Below are positions 19,086 through 27,185 of a DNA stretch of 64,000 nt, in pieces. Source of the stretch: Lentzea tibetensis (GTDB taxonomy: Bacteria; Actinomycetota; Actinomycetes; Mycobacteriales; Pseudonocardiaceae); contig NZ_VOBR01000004.1 of assembly GCF_007845675.1 (NCBI RefSeq), positions 384,783-448,782 of the forward strand, read 5' to 3'. Numbering within the stretch: the first letter of the stretch is position 1; each line of letters starts with the position of its first letter. The notes beneath the pieces were generated by a model. That model was not told where the DNA came from. It did no database searches and saw nothing but the letters and a program-made list of their open reading frames with translations. A program made the translations under genes and the position numbers.

Positions 19086-21054
19086 CGCTGATCTTGTGCT
19101 GGCCGGGCGTGATCTTCCAGTTGTGGGACGGGGTGTCCCAGTGGCTGAACGCCCGGTCGTCCAGGGTGAGGTAGACCATCCTGCGCTCACCGGGCTTCAG
19201 CGAGACCTTGGCGAACGCGCCCAGCTCGCGCGGCGCCTCCTGGAGCGTCGGCGTGGACGGGCTGCCCACGTACACCTGCACGACCTCGCTGCCCTCGCGC
19301 TTGCCGGTGTTGATCACCTGGACGTGCACGACGTTGCCCACGATCTTCGCGTTGACCGAGAACCTCGTGTACGACAGGCCGTAGCCGAACGGGAAGAGCG
19401 GCGCGATCTTGCGCGCGTCGTAGTGCCGGTAGCCGACGAAGACGCCCTCGGAGTAGGTGGCGGTGCCGTCGATGCCGGGGTACTGCGCGGGCGTGTTCGC
19501 GGGCACGTCACCGGGTGCCCTGGGGAACGTGATCGGCAGCTTGCCGGACGGGTTGACCTCGCCGAACAGCACGCCCGCCACGGCGTTGCCGTCCTCCTCG
19601 CCGGGGTACCAGGCCTCGAGCAGCGCGGGTGTCTTGTTCAGCCACGGCATCAGCACCGGGCCGCCGGACTTGAGCACGACGACCGTCTTCGGGTTGGCCG
19701 CCACGACCGCCTCGACGAGCGCGTCCTGGTTGCCGTCCAGCGCGAGCGACGGCCGGTCCTTGCCCTCGGTGGCGTTGTCGCCGACCATCACGATCGCGAC
19801 CTCGGCGGCCTTCGCCGCTGCCACCGCCGCGTCGATGTCCGCACCGTCCACGTAGGAGATCGGCGCCGTCGTCCGGGACTTCAAGCCGTCCAAGGGCTTC
19901 ACGGTGTAGAGCGGCTTGACCTTGGAGCTGCCGCCACCGCCGGTCATCGCGGCACCAGCGTACGGGCCGATCAACGCGATGGACTTCAGCGCTTTGGGGT
20001 CCAGCGGGAGCAGGTTGCCGTTGTTCTTCAGCAGCACCATGCCCTCCTGCGCGAGCGCGCGCGCCACTGCGCCGTTCTTCTCGGCGGGGATGGGCGTCTG
20101 CGTGATCGGCCGGTCGAAGATGCCGAACTCGATCATCTTCGCGAAGCGGCGCACCAGCTTGGCGTCGATCTCCTCGACGGTGACCTTGCCGTCCGCGACG
20201 GCCTTCTTCAGCTCGTCGCCGAAGAACTTGCCGGTCGGCATCTCGAGGTCCAGCCCGGCCTTGGACGACTCGACGGTGCTGTGCACGGCGCCGAAGTCGG
20301 ACGTGTAGAAGCCGTCCCACTTCCACTCGTCGCGGGCCAGCCCGGTGAGCAGCCACGGGTGCTCGCAGCTGAACGTGCCGTTGATCTTCGGGAACGCGCA
20401 CATCGCGGAGGCCGACTTGCCCTCCTTCATGGACGCCTCGAAGGCGGGGAGGTAGATCTCGCGCAGGGTGCGCTCGTCGATCACCTCGTTCACCTTGAAG
20501 CGGTTGGTCTCCTGGTTGTTCGCGATGTAGTGCTTCACGTTCGCGAGCACCTTGTGGTCCTGGATGGCCTGGATGTTCGCGACAGCCAGCTTGCCGACCA
20601 GGTACGGGTCCTCGCCGTAGCCCTCGAACGTGCGGCCGTTGGTCGGGACGCGCGCGATGTTGATCGTCGGCGCCTCCATCAGGTTGCGGCCGACGTTGAC
20701 CGTCTCCGAGCCGATGATGTCGCCGAACCGCCGGGACGCGCCGACGTCCCACGTGGCCGCGAGCGAGATCGGTGCGGGCAGCGCGGTCGCCGACGGCTGC
20801 ACGACGTCACCGGGGCCGACGCCCGACGGGCCGTTGGTGACCAGCAGCGGTGGGATCTTCAGCCGGTCGTTGCCCGGCACGACGCGGTACTGCGTCGCGG
20901 TCTTGATGCCGTGCATCTGGTCGATCTTCTCGTCCAGCGTCATCTGCGCGACGATCATCTTGGCGCGGGCGACCGCGTCGGGGGGTATCGCGTGAGCCGC
21001 GGCAGGTTGGATCAGTGATCCGATCACTAAAGCCGCTGTGAAGGTCTTGCGCAC
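19051..21054 (-). CDS. Secreted GH3 beta-glycosidase
   Basis: This 667-residue enzyme has a signal peptide (FTAALVIGSLIQPAAAHA), the GH3 N-terminal barrel, the C-terminal alpha/beta sandwich and a fibronectin III-like domain at the end. The catalytic nucleophile Asp is in FYTSDFGAVHST near residue 240. KHYIANNQETNR is the conserved substrate-site block, and FPFGYGLSYTRF introduces the terminal domain. Relatives are beta-glucosidases, xylosidases or N-acetylglucosaminidases; with the GH2 neighbour, a role in chitooligosaccharide or beta-glucan use is possible. It lies 105 bases downstream of the GH2 gene with a terminator-like hairpin between them. Confidence 0.92.
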   Translation of the reverse strand: MRKTFTAALVIGSLIQPAAAHAIPPDAVARAKMIVAQMTLDEKIDQMHGIKTATQYRVVPGNDRLKIPPLLVTNGPSGVGPGDVVQPSATALPAPISLAATWDVGASRRFGDIIGSETVNVGRNLMEAPTINIARVPTNGRTFEGYGEDPYLVGKLAVANIQAIQDHKVLANVKHYIANNQETNRFKVNEVIDERTLREIYLPAFEASMKEGKSASAMCAFPKINGTFSCEHPWLLTGLARDEWKWDGFYTSDFGAVHSTVESSKAGLDLEMPTGKFFGDELKKAVADGKVTVEEIDAKLVRRFAKMIEFGIFDRPITQTPIPAEKNGAVARALAQEGMVLLKNNGNLLPLDPKALKSIALIGPYAGAAMTGGGGSSKVKPLYTVKPLDGLKSRTTAPISYVDGADIDAAVAAAKAAEVAIVMVGDNATEGKDRPSLALDGNQDALVEAVVAANPKTVVVLKSGGPVLMPWLNKTPALLEAWYPGEEDGNAVAGVLFGEVNPSGKLPITFPRAPGDVPANTPAQYPGIDGTATYSEGVFVGYRHYDARKIAPLFPFGYGLSYTRFSVNAKIVGNVVHVQVINTGKREGSEVVQVYVGSPSTPTLQEAPRELGAFAKVSLKPGERRMVYLTLDDRAFSHWDTPSHNWKITPGQHKISVNGRPVGSIRR

Positions 21055-21111
21055 CGCGTCCTCCAGCTCTGCAGTCTGGCTGGCGGCGGCAGACCTCCGA
21101 TGTATAGCGCA

Positions 21112-21146
21112 AACGAGGGAGCGCTCACAAGGAGCACTCCCTCGTT
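21112..21146 (-). terminator. Terminator hairpin after the GH2 gene
   Basis: AACGAGGGAGCGCTC (21112-21126) pairs with GAGCACTCCCTCGTT (21132-21146) with one mismatch and a 5-base loop. It lies 13 bases past the GH2 stop, read on the minus strand, and ends in TTT on that strand. It would separate GH2 from the downstream GH3 gene. Confidence 0.7.
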
Positions 21147-21159
21147 CGGGCCGGTCGGA

Positions 21160-23811
21160 CTACTTGATGGACTTCTTCGCCACGTTGTGGCCGGAGAGCT
21201 CGACCACCGGCGTGGCACCGCCGAGGTCGGCCTCGCGGTACTCGCCCCGCAGGATTTCCGTCTCGCCGGGGAACAGCGTGATGTAGTTGTCGGTCCAGTC
21301 GACCGGCAGGACCTCGGCACCGCCGGAGCCCTTGCGCACGGACGCCCGCAGGAAGAACGCGACGCTCGTGCCGGTGTTCTTGATCGTCACGTGCGTGGCC
21401 AGCTTGCCCTCGCCGGAGCCCGGCGTGGTCGCGCTGGTCACCGAGACCTGGCCCGCCTTCAGGCTGCTGACGCCCTTCAGGTCGGTGTAGGCCGACTGCG
21501 GCGTGTAGTACCAGTCACCGCCGCCGTAGTTCAGCGTGTCCGCCTTGGTGGACAGCCAGTACACGTTGCGGTCGACCACCTTGCCGCTGGAGTCCTTCAG
21601 CAGCAGTCGCGTGAAGTACGCCGTGGACAGGCCCGCCGGCTGCGGGAGGTTGCCCACCCGCACCGAGCCGTTGGCCTTCGCGGTGACCGGACGCGTCTCG
21701 TCCGCCTTCTGCGTGCCGTCCGAGTTGAAGACGGTCACCTGCACGCTGAGCCCCTGCACGTCCTGCAGGCCCATGTTCACCACGGCGAGCGACTTGTCGT
21801 CGTAGGAGTACTGCACGTGCAGCGCCTTGTTGGCAGTCTTGGCACCGAAGTACGACCCCGCGGTGGCGAGGTTGTAGTTGTAGAGGTGCCAGTAGAGCTT
21901 CGGCCACGGGTCGTTCTGCATCCAGTAGATGACGCCCTGCGCCTGGTTGCCGCCCGTGTCGGAGAAGTCCCGGCCGAACGCCTCGAACTGCGCGCGGTTC
22001 GTCTCGTACTGCTGCAGCTGCGCCTTCTTCACGAAGTCGTCCACGTTGGACGGCTTGCCGTACCGGTTGTCCAGCGCCGTGCCCCAGAAGCCGAGCTTGC
22101 TGAACGTGCTCGACGGGGACAGGTGGTACTGCGAGGCGTTGTAGTCCGTCAGCTTGTTGATCTCGCCCTGGCTGAGGAACTTCTTCAGCTCGTCCATCTC
22201 CGGGATCGCCGGGCCGGGGCCGATCTCCGACGCGAAGCCCGCCGAGCCGCCCTTCTGGTTGTTGTACCAGTAGACCGGAGGCTCCCACCAGTACGGACCG
22301 TCCATCTTCATGCCGGACGCACCGAGCTGGGGCGAGCTGCGCCGCGCGGCCGCGGTGACGATCGGCGTCTGCCAGTCGGCCCGCTTCAACGCGTCCAGGT
22401 AGATCGTCTCGACGGCGCTCACCGGAGCCTCGTCAGAGCCGATCAGGAACGTGAACACGCTGGGGTGGTTGCGGATCCGCTTGGCCTCGCCCTCGGCGGA
22501 CGCGCCGGCGACCTTCTTGTCCTCGGCCGAGAACCCGCCGGTGTTCTGCCACTTCGAGCAGCATTCCCAGCCGGTCATGAGCATGATGCCCATGCGGTCG
22601 GCCATGTCGTAGATCTCGTCGTTCTCCGGCTTGCCCTCGAGCCGGATCGTGTTGAGGCCCATGGACTTCGTGAGCATCATCTCGTCGGCGAGCTTCTGCA
22701 CGTTGGTGCGCAGGAACAGGTCCGACGCCCAGCCGCCGCCGCGCACCAGGAACGGCTTGCCGTTGATCTGGTACTGCCGGTTGCCGCTGATCATCTTCGA
22801 GGTGACCTCGCGGATGCCGAAGGTCTCCTTCTGCTCGTCGGTCTTCGCGCCGCCCACGGTCGCGGTCGCCGTCGCGTCGTAGAGCGGCTGGCCGCCCATC
22901 TGGAACGGCCACCAGACCTGCGGGTTGCTGACGTTCAGCGTGAACGTCACCGTCTTCGTCTCGTTGGCCGCGAGGCTCACGTTCTGGCTGTAGTTCTGGC
23001 CGGCCGCGCTGCCGGCGACGGTCGTGGTGACCGCGCTGCCGGTGTTGTTGCGCGCGTCGACCTTCACCGTGACCGTGGCGCTGTTCAGGTTCGGCAGCGG
23101 CAGGTCGGTCAGCACGTGCAGGCCGCGCAGCGAGACCGCGCCGCTCTGCACCAGGTCGACGTGGCGGAAGATGCCCTGGTTGCGGTCGGGCGGCAGCTGG
23201 GACCAGTCGATGAAGTGGATGACCAGGTCCTTGCCGGGGTCGGACGGCGACGCCTTGATCGCGATGGCGTTGTCGCCCTTCTTGAGCAACCCCGTCACGT
23301 TGAACTCGAACGTCGGGTAGGCGCCGATCACGGTGTCCGTGCCCGCGACCTTCTTGCCGTTGACCCAGATCTCACCGCGCGAGATCACGCCGCCGTTGAG
23401 CTTGAGGAACGTGTTGACGCCCGGCTGCGGGTCGGCCTGGAACACCTTGCGGTACCACCACGGGACCTGGAAGTCCGCGCGGTTGACCTTGCTCAGGTTG
23501 TTCGAGAAGTTGACGTCCGCGTACTTGTTGTTCGCGATCAGACCGGCGAGGACGGTCGAACGGGCGGGCACCGTGAGCCAGCCCGCGTCCGAGTAGGACG
23601 GTGCCGAGATGACATCGCCCGCCTGTGTCGCCTTGGCACTGCTCTGCAGTCGCCAGTCGGGGATGGTGGAGGTCTGTCCGGGCGCGGACGCCACGTTCAG
23701 CGCCTTGCCTGGGTCCGGCGCTGGGCCGGCGTTGGCAGCGGCGTCCGGCACGATGACTGCCAGGCCCATCGCCGCCACGACCAGCCAGGGAATTGGCCGT
23801 TTGCGCAGCAT
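21160..23811 (-). CDS. csxA: Secreted GH2 exo-beta-D-glucosaminidase-like enzyme
   Basis: The 883-residue protein begins with a signal peptide (PIPWLVVAAMGLAVIVPDAAANA). A sugar-binding jelly roll, two immunoglobulin-like domains and the GH2 barrel follow in the order seen in Amycolatopsis orientalis exo-chitosanase CsxA. The acid/base region FLIGSDEAP (about residue 460) and the nucleophile region GFASEIGPGP (about residue 527) match the CsxA subgroup, which uses Asp-Glu where ordinary GH2 enzymes use Asn-Glu. CsxA removes single glucosamine units from the non-reducing end of chitosan. Length agrees with family members without a carbohydrate-binding module. The call of chitosan specificity rests on these motifs. 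Confidence 0.88.
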   Translation of the reverse strand: MLRKRPIPWLVVAAMGLAVIVPDAAANAGPAPDPGKALNVASAPGQTSTIPDWRLQSSAKATQAGDVISAPSYSDAGWLTVPARSTVLAGLIANNKYADVNFSNNLSKVNRADFQVPWWYRKVFQADPQPGVNTFLKLNGGVISRGEIWVNGKKVAGTDTVIGAYPTFEFNVTGLLKKGDNAIAIKASPSDPGKDLVIHFIDWSQLPPDRNQGIFRHVDLVQSGAVSLRGLHVLTDLPLPNLNSATVTVKVDARNNTGSAVTTTVAGSAAGQNYSQNVSLAANETKTVTFTLNVSNPQVWWPFQMGGQPLYDATATATVGGAKTDEQKETFGIREVTSKMISGNRQYQINGKPFLVRGGGWASDLFLRTNVQKLADEMMLTKSMGLNTIRLEGKPENDEIYDMADRMGIMLMTGWECCSKWQNTGGFSAEDKKVAGASAEGEAKRIRNHPSVFTFLIGSDEAPVSAVETIYLDALKRADWQTPIVTAAARRSSPQLGASGMKMDGPYWWEPPVYWYNNQKGGSAGFASEIGPGPAIPEMDELKKFLSQGEINKLTDYNASQYHLSPSSTFSKLGFWGTALDNRYGKPSNVDDFVKKAQLQQYETNRAQFEAFGRDFSDTGGNQAQGVIYWMQNDPWPKLYWHLYNYNLATAGSYFGAKTANKALHVQYSYDDKSLAVVNMGLQDVQGLSVQVTVFNSDGTQKADETRPVTAKANGSVRVGNLPQPAGLSTAYFTRLLLKDSSGKVVDRNVYWLSTKADTLNYGGGDWYYTPQSAYTDLKGVSSLKAGQVSVTSATTPGSGEGKLATHVTIKNTGTSVAFFLRASVRKGSGGAEVLPVDWTDNYITLFPGETEILRGEYREADLGGATPVVELSGHNVAKKSIK

Positions 23812-23961
23812 GTCGCTCCTCGACGCATCGGGGCGGCGGCGCTTCCGGGGATCGTAAAGAAGGTTTCCTGTTTAATTCAGGTACGGCAATGCGCCTTACG
23901 GGTGACGCGGGCCACTCCGTTAGCCACACTCCGTGCGCGGTGATCCGATAGTTTGGCCCGC

Positions 23962-24534
23962 ATGCGTCGTGTGGTGCTCTTGTTCGCGCTGGCTGCCGTG
24001 CTGACCGGATGCTCGGAGACGACGACGGGCACGCCCAGTGCCGGCGGTGAGACGCCGACCGCGGGCTCCTCGTCGACCAAGGCGCCGACCAGCTCGAAGG
24101 CGCCGGTCACCCGCCCGAAGAAGATCGACCTCAAGACGCTGGGCGACCCGTGCGCCTTCTTCTACCCGGCCGCCGTCCAGACGCAGTTCGGGCTCCGCAA
24201 CATCAACGTCTCGGACCAGACCGGGCTGTGGCCGGGGGCCAAGGCGTGCGGCGCGAGCACCGAGGACCGGTCGGCCCTGTACATCCACACGGCCATCGTG
24301 TCCGAGGGTGTCGAACCCAAGTACAGCTCGGGTGCGGGCGTCACGAAGGAACAGGTCGCCGGGTTCACCGCCTACCAGAAGACGGACGACGTGCTGAAGG
24401 CCTGCACTCTCGCGATCGACGTCGCGGACGGCCAGATGCTGATGATGATGGCGTTCGAGCCGTCAGCCAAGGACCCGCAGATCTTCTGCCCGAAGGTCAA
24501 GGCCATGTCAGAGGCGGTTCTGGCCGGTAGCTGA
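23962..24534 (+). CDS. DUF3558-type lipoprotein
   Basis: This 190-residue protein has a lipoprotein signal peptide ending in LTGC (cysteine at about residue 18), a Ser/Thr/Pro-rich linker to about residue 50 and a DUF3558 domain. LGDPCAFF and a second cysteine in KACGAS, with two later ones (KACTLA, IFCPK), are the usual family cysteines. DUF3558 proteins are abundant in Pseudonocardiaceae; their function is unknown, though they face the outside of the cell. ATG 23962 is preferred over TTG 23953. It is divergent from the GH2 gene and precedes the type VII-like operon by 103 bases. Confidence 0.82.
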   Translation: MRRVVLLFALAAVLTGCSETTTGTPSAGGETPTAGSSSTKAPTSSKAPVTRPKKIDLKTLGDPCAFFYPAAVQTQFGLRNINVSDQTGLWPGAKACGASTEDRSALYIHTAIVSEGVEPKYSSGAGVTKEQVAGFTAYQKTDDVLKACTLAIDVADGQMLMMMAFEPSAKDPQIFCPKVKAMSEAVLAGS

Positions 24535-24637
24535 ACCGAGTAGTACTGCTCGAATTCGGTGGGAACCGTCCACTCGCGTCATACATCAGAGATACAGTCG
24601 TTCCAAATGCACACGCAGACGTTCGGGAGGGTGTGCC

Positions 24638-25006
24638 GTGTTCATCGCGGATGGTGGGGGCTCCGGCCAGGCGCTTCCGCCTGACTACAGCGGTCAGAAG
24701 AAGCTCAAGGTCGATCCATCAGCGATCCCCCAGGCGAAGGCCGCGTTCCAGCACGCGCTGGACGAGCTGGACAAGGAAATGAGCGACGCCGGGCCCGCCC
24801 TCATGGCGCGGCCGTGGGCCGACGACCCGGTCAGTGGCGAGACGGCGAAGCAGTTCAACGTCGAGACGCACGACAAGGCGCTGATGGCGCTCACCGGCTA
24901 CCGCGCGCAGCTCGCGGGCGTGGTCGACCAGCTCAAGGCCATCGAGGAGCAGTACCGGATGACCGAGGGCGACAACGAAGCCCTCTGGGGCAAGCACCAC
25001 CGCTGA
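24638..25006 (+). CDS. Small helical type VII secretion-like partner protein
   Basis: The 122-residue product is largely helical, with a tryptophan-containing turn (ARPWADDPVSGE near residue 57) between two long helices. Near the C terminus YRMTE fits the YxxxD/E secretion signal of type VII substrates. A flexible Gly/Pro N terminus precedes helix one. This is the expected shape of a PE- or WXG100-like partner for the PPE protein encoded 15 bases downstream. The GTG at 24638 follows GGGAGGGTG. Family naming is uncertain since no PE or exact WXG motif is present. Confidence 0.7.
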   Translation: MFIADGGGSGQALPPDYSGQKKLKVDPSAIPQAKAAFQHALDELDKEMSDAGPALMARPWADDPVSGETAKQFNVETHDKALMALTGYRAQLAGVVDQLKAIEEQYRMTEGDNEALWGKHHR

Positions 25007-25021
25007 GGGGGGAACTGAGGC

Positions 25022-26278
25022 ATGTCTGACCACCGCTGGCGCGGCTACCCGCACGAGCAGCTGCACGCCATGATCAACGGCGGCCCTGGTGTCTCCGCGT
25101 CGCACGAGCTCGAGCGCAAGTGGAAGAAGCTCGCCGACTCGCTCACGCGCATCGACGACGACCTCAACAAGGCGCTCGGCAAGGTCGGCGCTGACTGGGA
25201 GGGCAGCACGGCCGAGGCGACCACGGCAGCTCTCTCGCCGCTCGCCCAGTGGGCCGCCGACGCGGCACAGGGCTCCGAGGTGATGAAGAGCTCGGCCGTC
25301 ATCCAGGCCGACAACATCGCGGACGCGCGCAAGAAGATGCCGGAGCCGCTCAAGGTCACGACCGAGGCTCCGTCCGGGTTCGACATCGCGCTGGGCGCGA
25401 TGACCGGTCCGTTCGGCGCGATGGACGTGATCAACCAGCAGCAGGACCACGAGCGCCAGGAAGCCGCGCAGGAGAACGCGCAGCAGCAGGCGATCAAGGT
25501 CATGGAGGACTACGAGTCCGAGAGCACGTGGAACCGCGAGACGCTCGGCACGTTCAACGAGCCGCCGCAGGTCGTGATCGACACGCCGCCGCCGTCGGGC
25601 ACCACTGACCCGAACGCGAACGTCGGCTACAGCCACGGCCAGACCTCGGGCTTCAGCAGCGGCAACACCGGCACCACGAACACGTCGTGGACCGAGCCGC
25701 CGTCCGGCCCGCCCGCGCACCAGACCGGCACGGTCAACCAGCCGCCGACCGACGGCACCAAGACGTCCTGGGCCGACCCGAAGCCGCAGCCTCCGGTCAA
25801 CCCGCCCACGACGCTTCCGCCCGCCCCGATCGACAAGGGCGGCCAGCCCCCGATCAAGGGCGGCGGCCCGGTCCTCCCGCCGATCTTCACCCGTCCCGAG
25901 GGCTCCGGCGCAGGTCGCGGCCCCGGCGGTGGCGGTGCCGGCCGTGGTCCCGGTGGCCCCGGCGGCAAGCCGTTCGGCTCGATGTCCGGTTCGCTCGCCG
26001 GTGGCTCCAAGGGCATGCCCGGCATGTCCGGTCCCGGCGGCATGGCCGGCGCGATGGACGACGGTCACCACCCGGCCAACCGCGGCGGCGCCGCTGGTGC
26101 GGCGGGCAAGGGTGGCGCGGCCGGTGCGGGCGCCGGTGGTGCCGGCGGTCGTGGCCAGGGGCAGGGCGAAGAGGACATCGAGCACCAGACCGCGGACTAC
26201 CTGGTCGAGACCGAGGACGTGTTCGGCGACGAGCGGCTCGTCGCGCCGCCCGTGATCGGTGGAAGTCCGGAGGCGTGA
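25022..26278 (+). CDS. PPE-domain protein with long Gly/Pro-rich tail
   Basis: This 418-residue protein has an N-terminal helical domain (1-185) like PPE proteins of type VII secretion: YPHEQLHAMINGGPG, then ADWEGSTAEATTAAL near residue 58 and QWAADAAQGSEVM. The rest is low in complexity: a Pro/Thr/Ser region (about 185-300), then a Gly-rich segment (GRGPGGGGAGRGPGGPGG) and a short acidic C terminus (EDVFGDERLV). The Gly-rich tail may be displayed at the surface. It lies between the helical partner and EspG, overlapping espG by GTGA. EspG proteins bind PPE tips, so the gene order supports a substrate-chaperone unit. Confidence 0.85.
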   Translation: MSDHRWRGYPHEQLHAMINGGPGVSASHELERKWKKLADSLTRIDDDLNKALGKVGADWEGSTAEATTAALSPLAQWAADAAQGSEVMKSSAVIQADNIADARKKMPEPLKVTTEAPSGFDIALGAMTGPFGAMDVINQQQDHERQEAAQENAQQQAIKVMEDYESESTWNRETLGTFNEPPQVVIDTPPPSGTTDPNANVGYSHGQTSGFSSGNTGTTNTSWTEPPSGPPAHQTGTVNQPPTDGTKTSWADPKPQPPVNPPTTLPPAPIDKGGQPPIKGGGPVLPPIFTRPEGSGAGRGPGGGGAGRGPGGPGGKPFGSMSGSLAGGSKGMPGMSGPGGMAGAMDDGHHPANRGGAAGAAGKGGAAGAGAGGAGGRGQGQGEEDIEHQTADYLVETEDVFGDERLVAPPVIGGSPEA

Positions 26279-27078
26279 GCTACTTCGGCGGCCCAGCGGA
26301 GAGGGAGCCCATCACCCTCTCCGCTGAGGAGTTCGACGTCGTCTGGGAGCGCATCGGTGAGCCGATGCCCCTGGTCATCAAGGTGCCGTCGCCAGGGAAG
26401 TCGCGGCAGGAACGCCGCCAGCTCGAAGACCGGGTCTGGCAGGCGCTCGACGCGAGAGGCCTCGGCAACGCGCGTGGACTGCACCCCGAGCTCGAAGGCC
26501 TGCTCCGGATGTTCGTCCGCCCCGAGCGCGAGGTGGACGGCCGCGTCTGGGTCGGCCGCAGCGTCCGCGTGCTGGCCGTCGCGAACGGCGACTACGGCGC
26601 ACTCGCGTTGAAGGACGGCGAGCAGCTGTCGTTCAAGCCGTGCGCGGGCAGCGGCCTGCCGTCGGCCGTGCTCGCCTCGCTGCCGCAGCACCCGGCGGGC
26701 ACCGGCATCTCGGTGACGCTGCCGAGCGTCGACCTGGAGAAGGCCGTCCAGAGCTCGGACGGCTCGCCCAAGGGTCTCGAGGCGGCGTTCCGCGGCATCG
26801 GCCTGCGCGAGGACGACGCCAAGGCGCTGGTGAAGATGTTCACCGGCCTCGTGCACACCGGAAACTTCGGTGCCGCCGCACGTGACCGCTACGGCAAGCG
26901 CTGGCGCCCCGAGCGGGTCGTCGCGTTCCTCGACACCGAGGAGGGGCGCTACCTGCAGCAACGGCGCTCGTCCAACGGCGCCGAGGCGTGGAGCACCTTC
27001 TCGCCGACCGACGCGCGCCGGCTCATGCACCAGGTGGACGAGCTGTTGGCGGAGGCCGTGCGCACCGCAGGCGTCTGA
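26275..27078 (+). CDS. EspG-family type VII secretion chaperone
   Basis: The 267-residue protein resembles ESX secretion-associated EspG in length, the start PITLSAEEFDVVWERIGEP and the central VWVGRSVRVLAVANGDYGALAL strand region. EspG proteins bind PE-PPE dimers in the cytoplasm and keep them soluble until export. The GTG at 26275 overlaps the PPE stop by 4 bases, so the chaperone is made with its client. No EccB, EccC, EccD, EccE or mycosin gene is nearby, so export would depend on a secretion apparatus encoded elsewhere. A strong hairpin follows the stop by 6 bases. Confidence 0.85.
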   Translation: MSYFGGPAEREPITLSAEEFDVVWERIGEPMPLVIKVPSPGKSRQERRQLEDRVWQALDARGLGNARGLHPELEGLLRMFVRPEREVDGRVWVGRSVRVLAVANGDYGALALKDGEQLSFKPCAGSGLPSAVLASLPQHPAGTGISVTLPSVDLEKAVQSSDGSPKGLEAAFRGIGLREDDAKALVKMFTGLVHTGNFGAAARDRYGKRWRPERVVAFLDTEEGRYLQQRRSSNGAEAWSTFSPTDARRLMHQVDELLAEAVRTAGV

Positions 27079-27084
27079 CAGGTC

Positions 27085-27132
27085 CTGAAGGGCGCCTTCG
27101 CAACGCCAGCCGTTGCGCGAGGCGCCCTTCAG
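27085..27132 (+). terminator. Strong hairpin after espG
   Basis: CTGAAGGGCGCC (27085-27096) pairs perfectly with GGCGCCCTTCAG (27121-27132). An inner stem CGCAACG/CGTTGCG (27099-27105 and 27111-27117) continues it after a small TT/CGA internal loop. The 48-base structure would end the type VII-like operon. Confidence 0.75.
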
Positions 27133-27185
27133 CATGTTTGATCTGAACACCGCCGCCGTGGCCAAGACCCCTTGGAGACGGCGAA

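Noticed and set aside
24561-24581. GGGAACC and CGTCA upstream of the type VII-like operon, resembling a SigM-type promoter
   Set aside because: The spacing is only 9 bases instead of 16-17, so the elements cannot work together.
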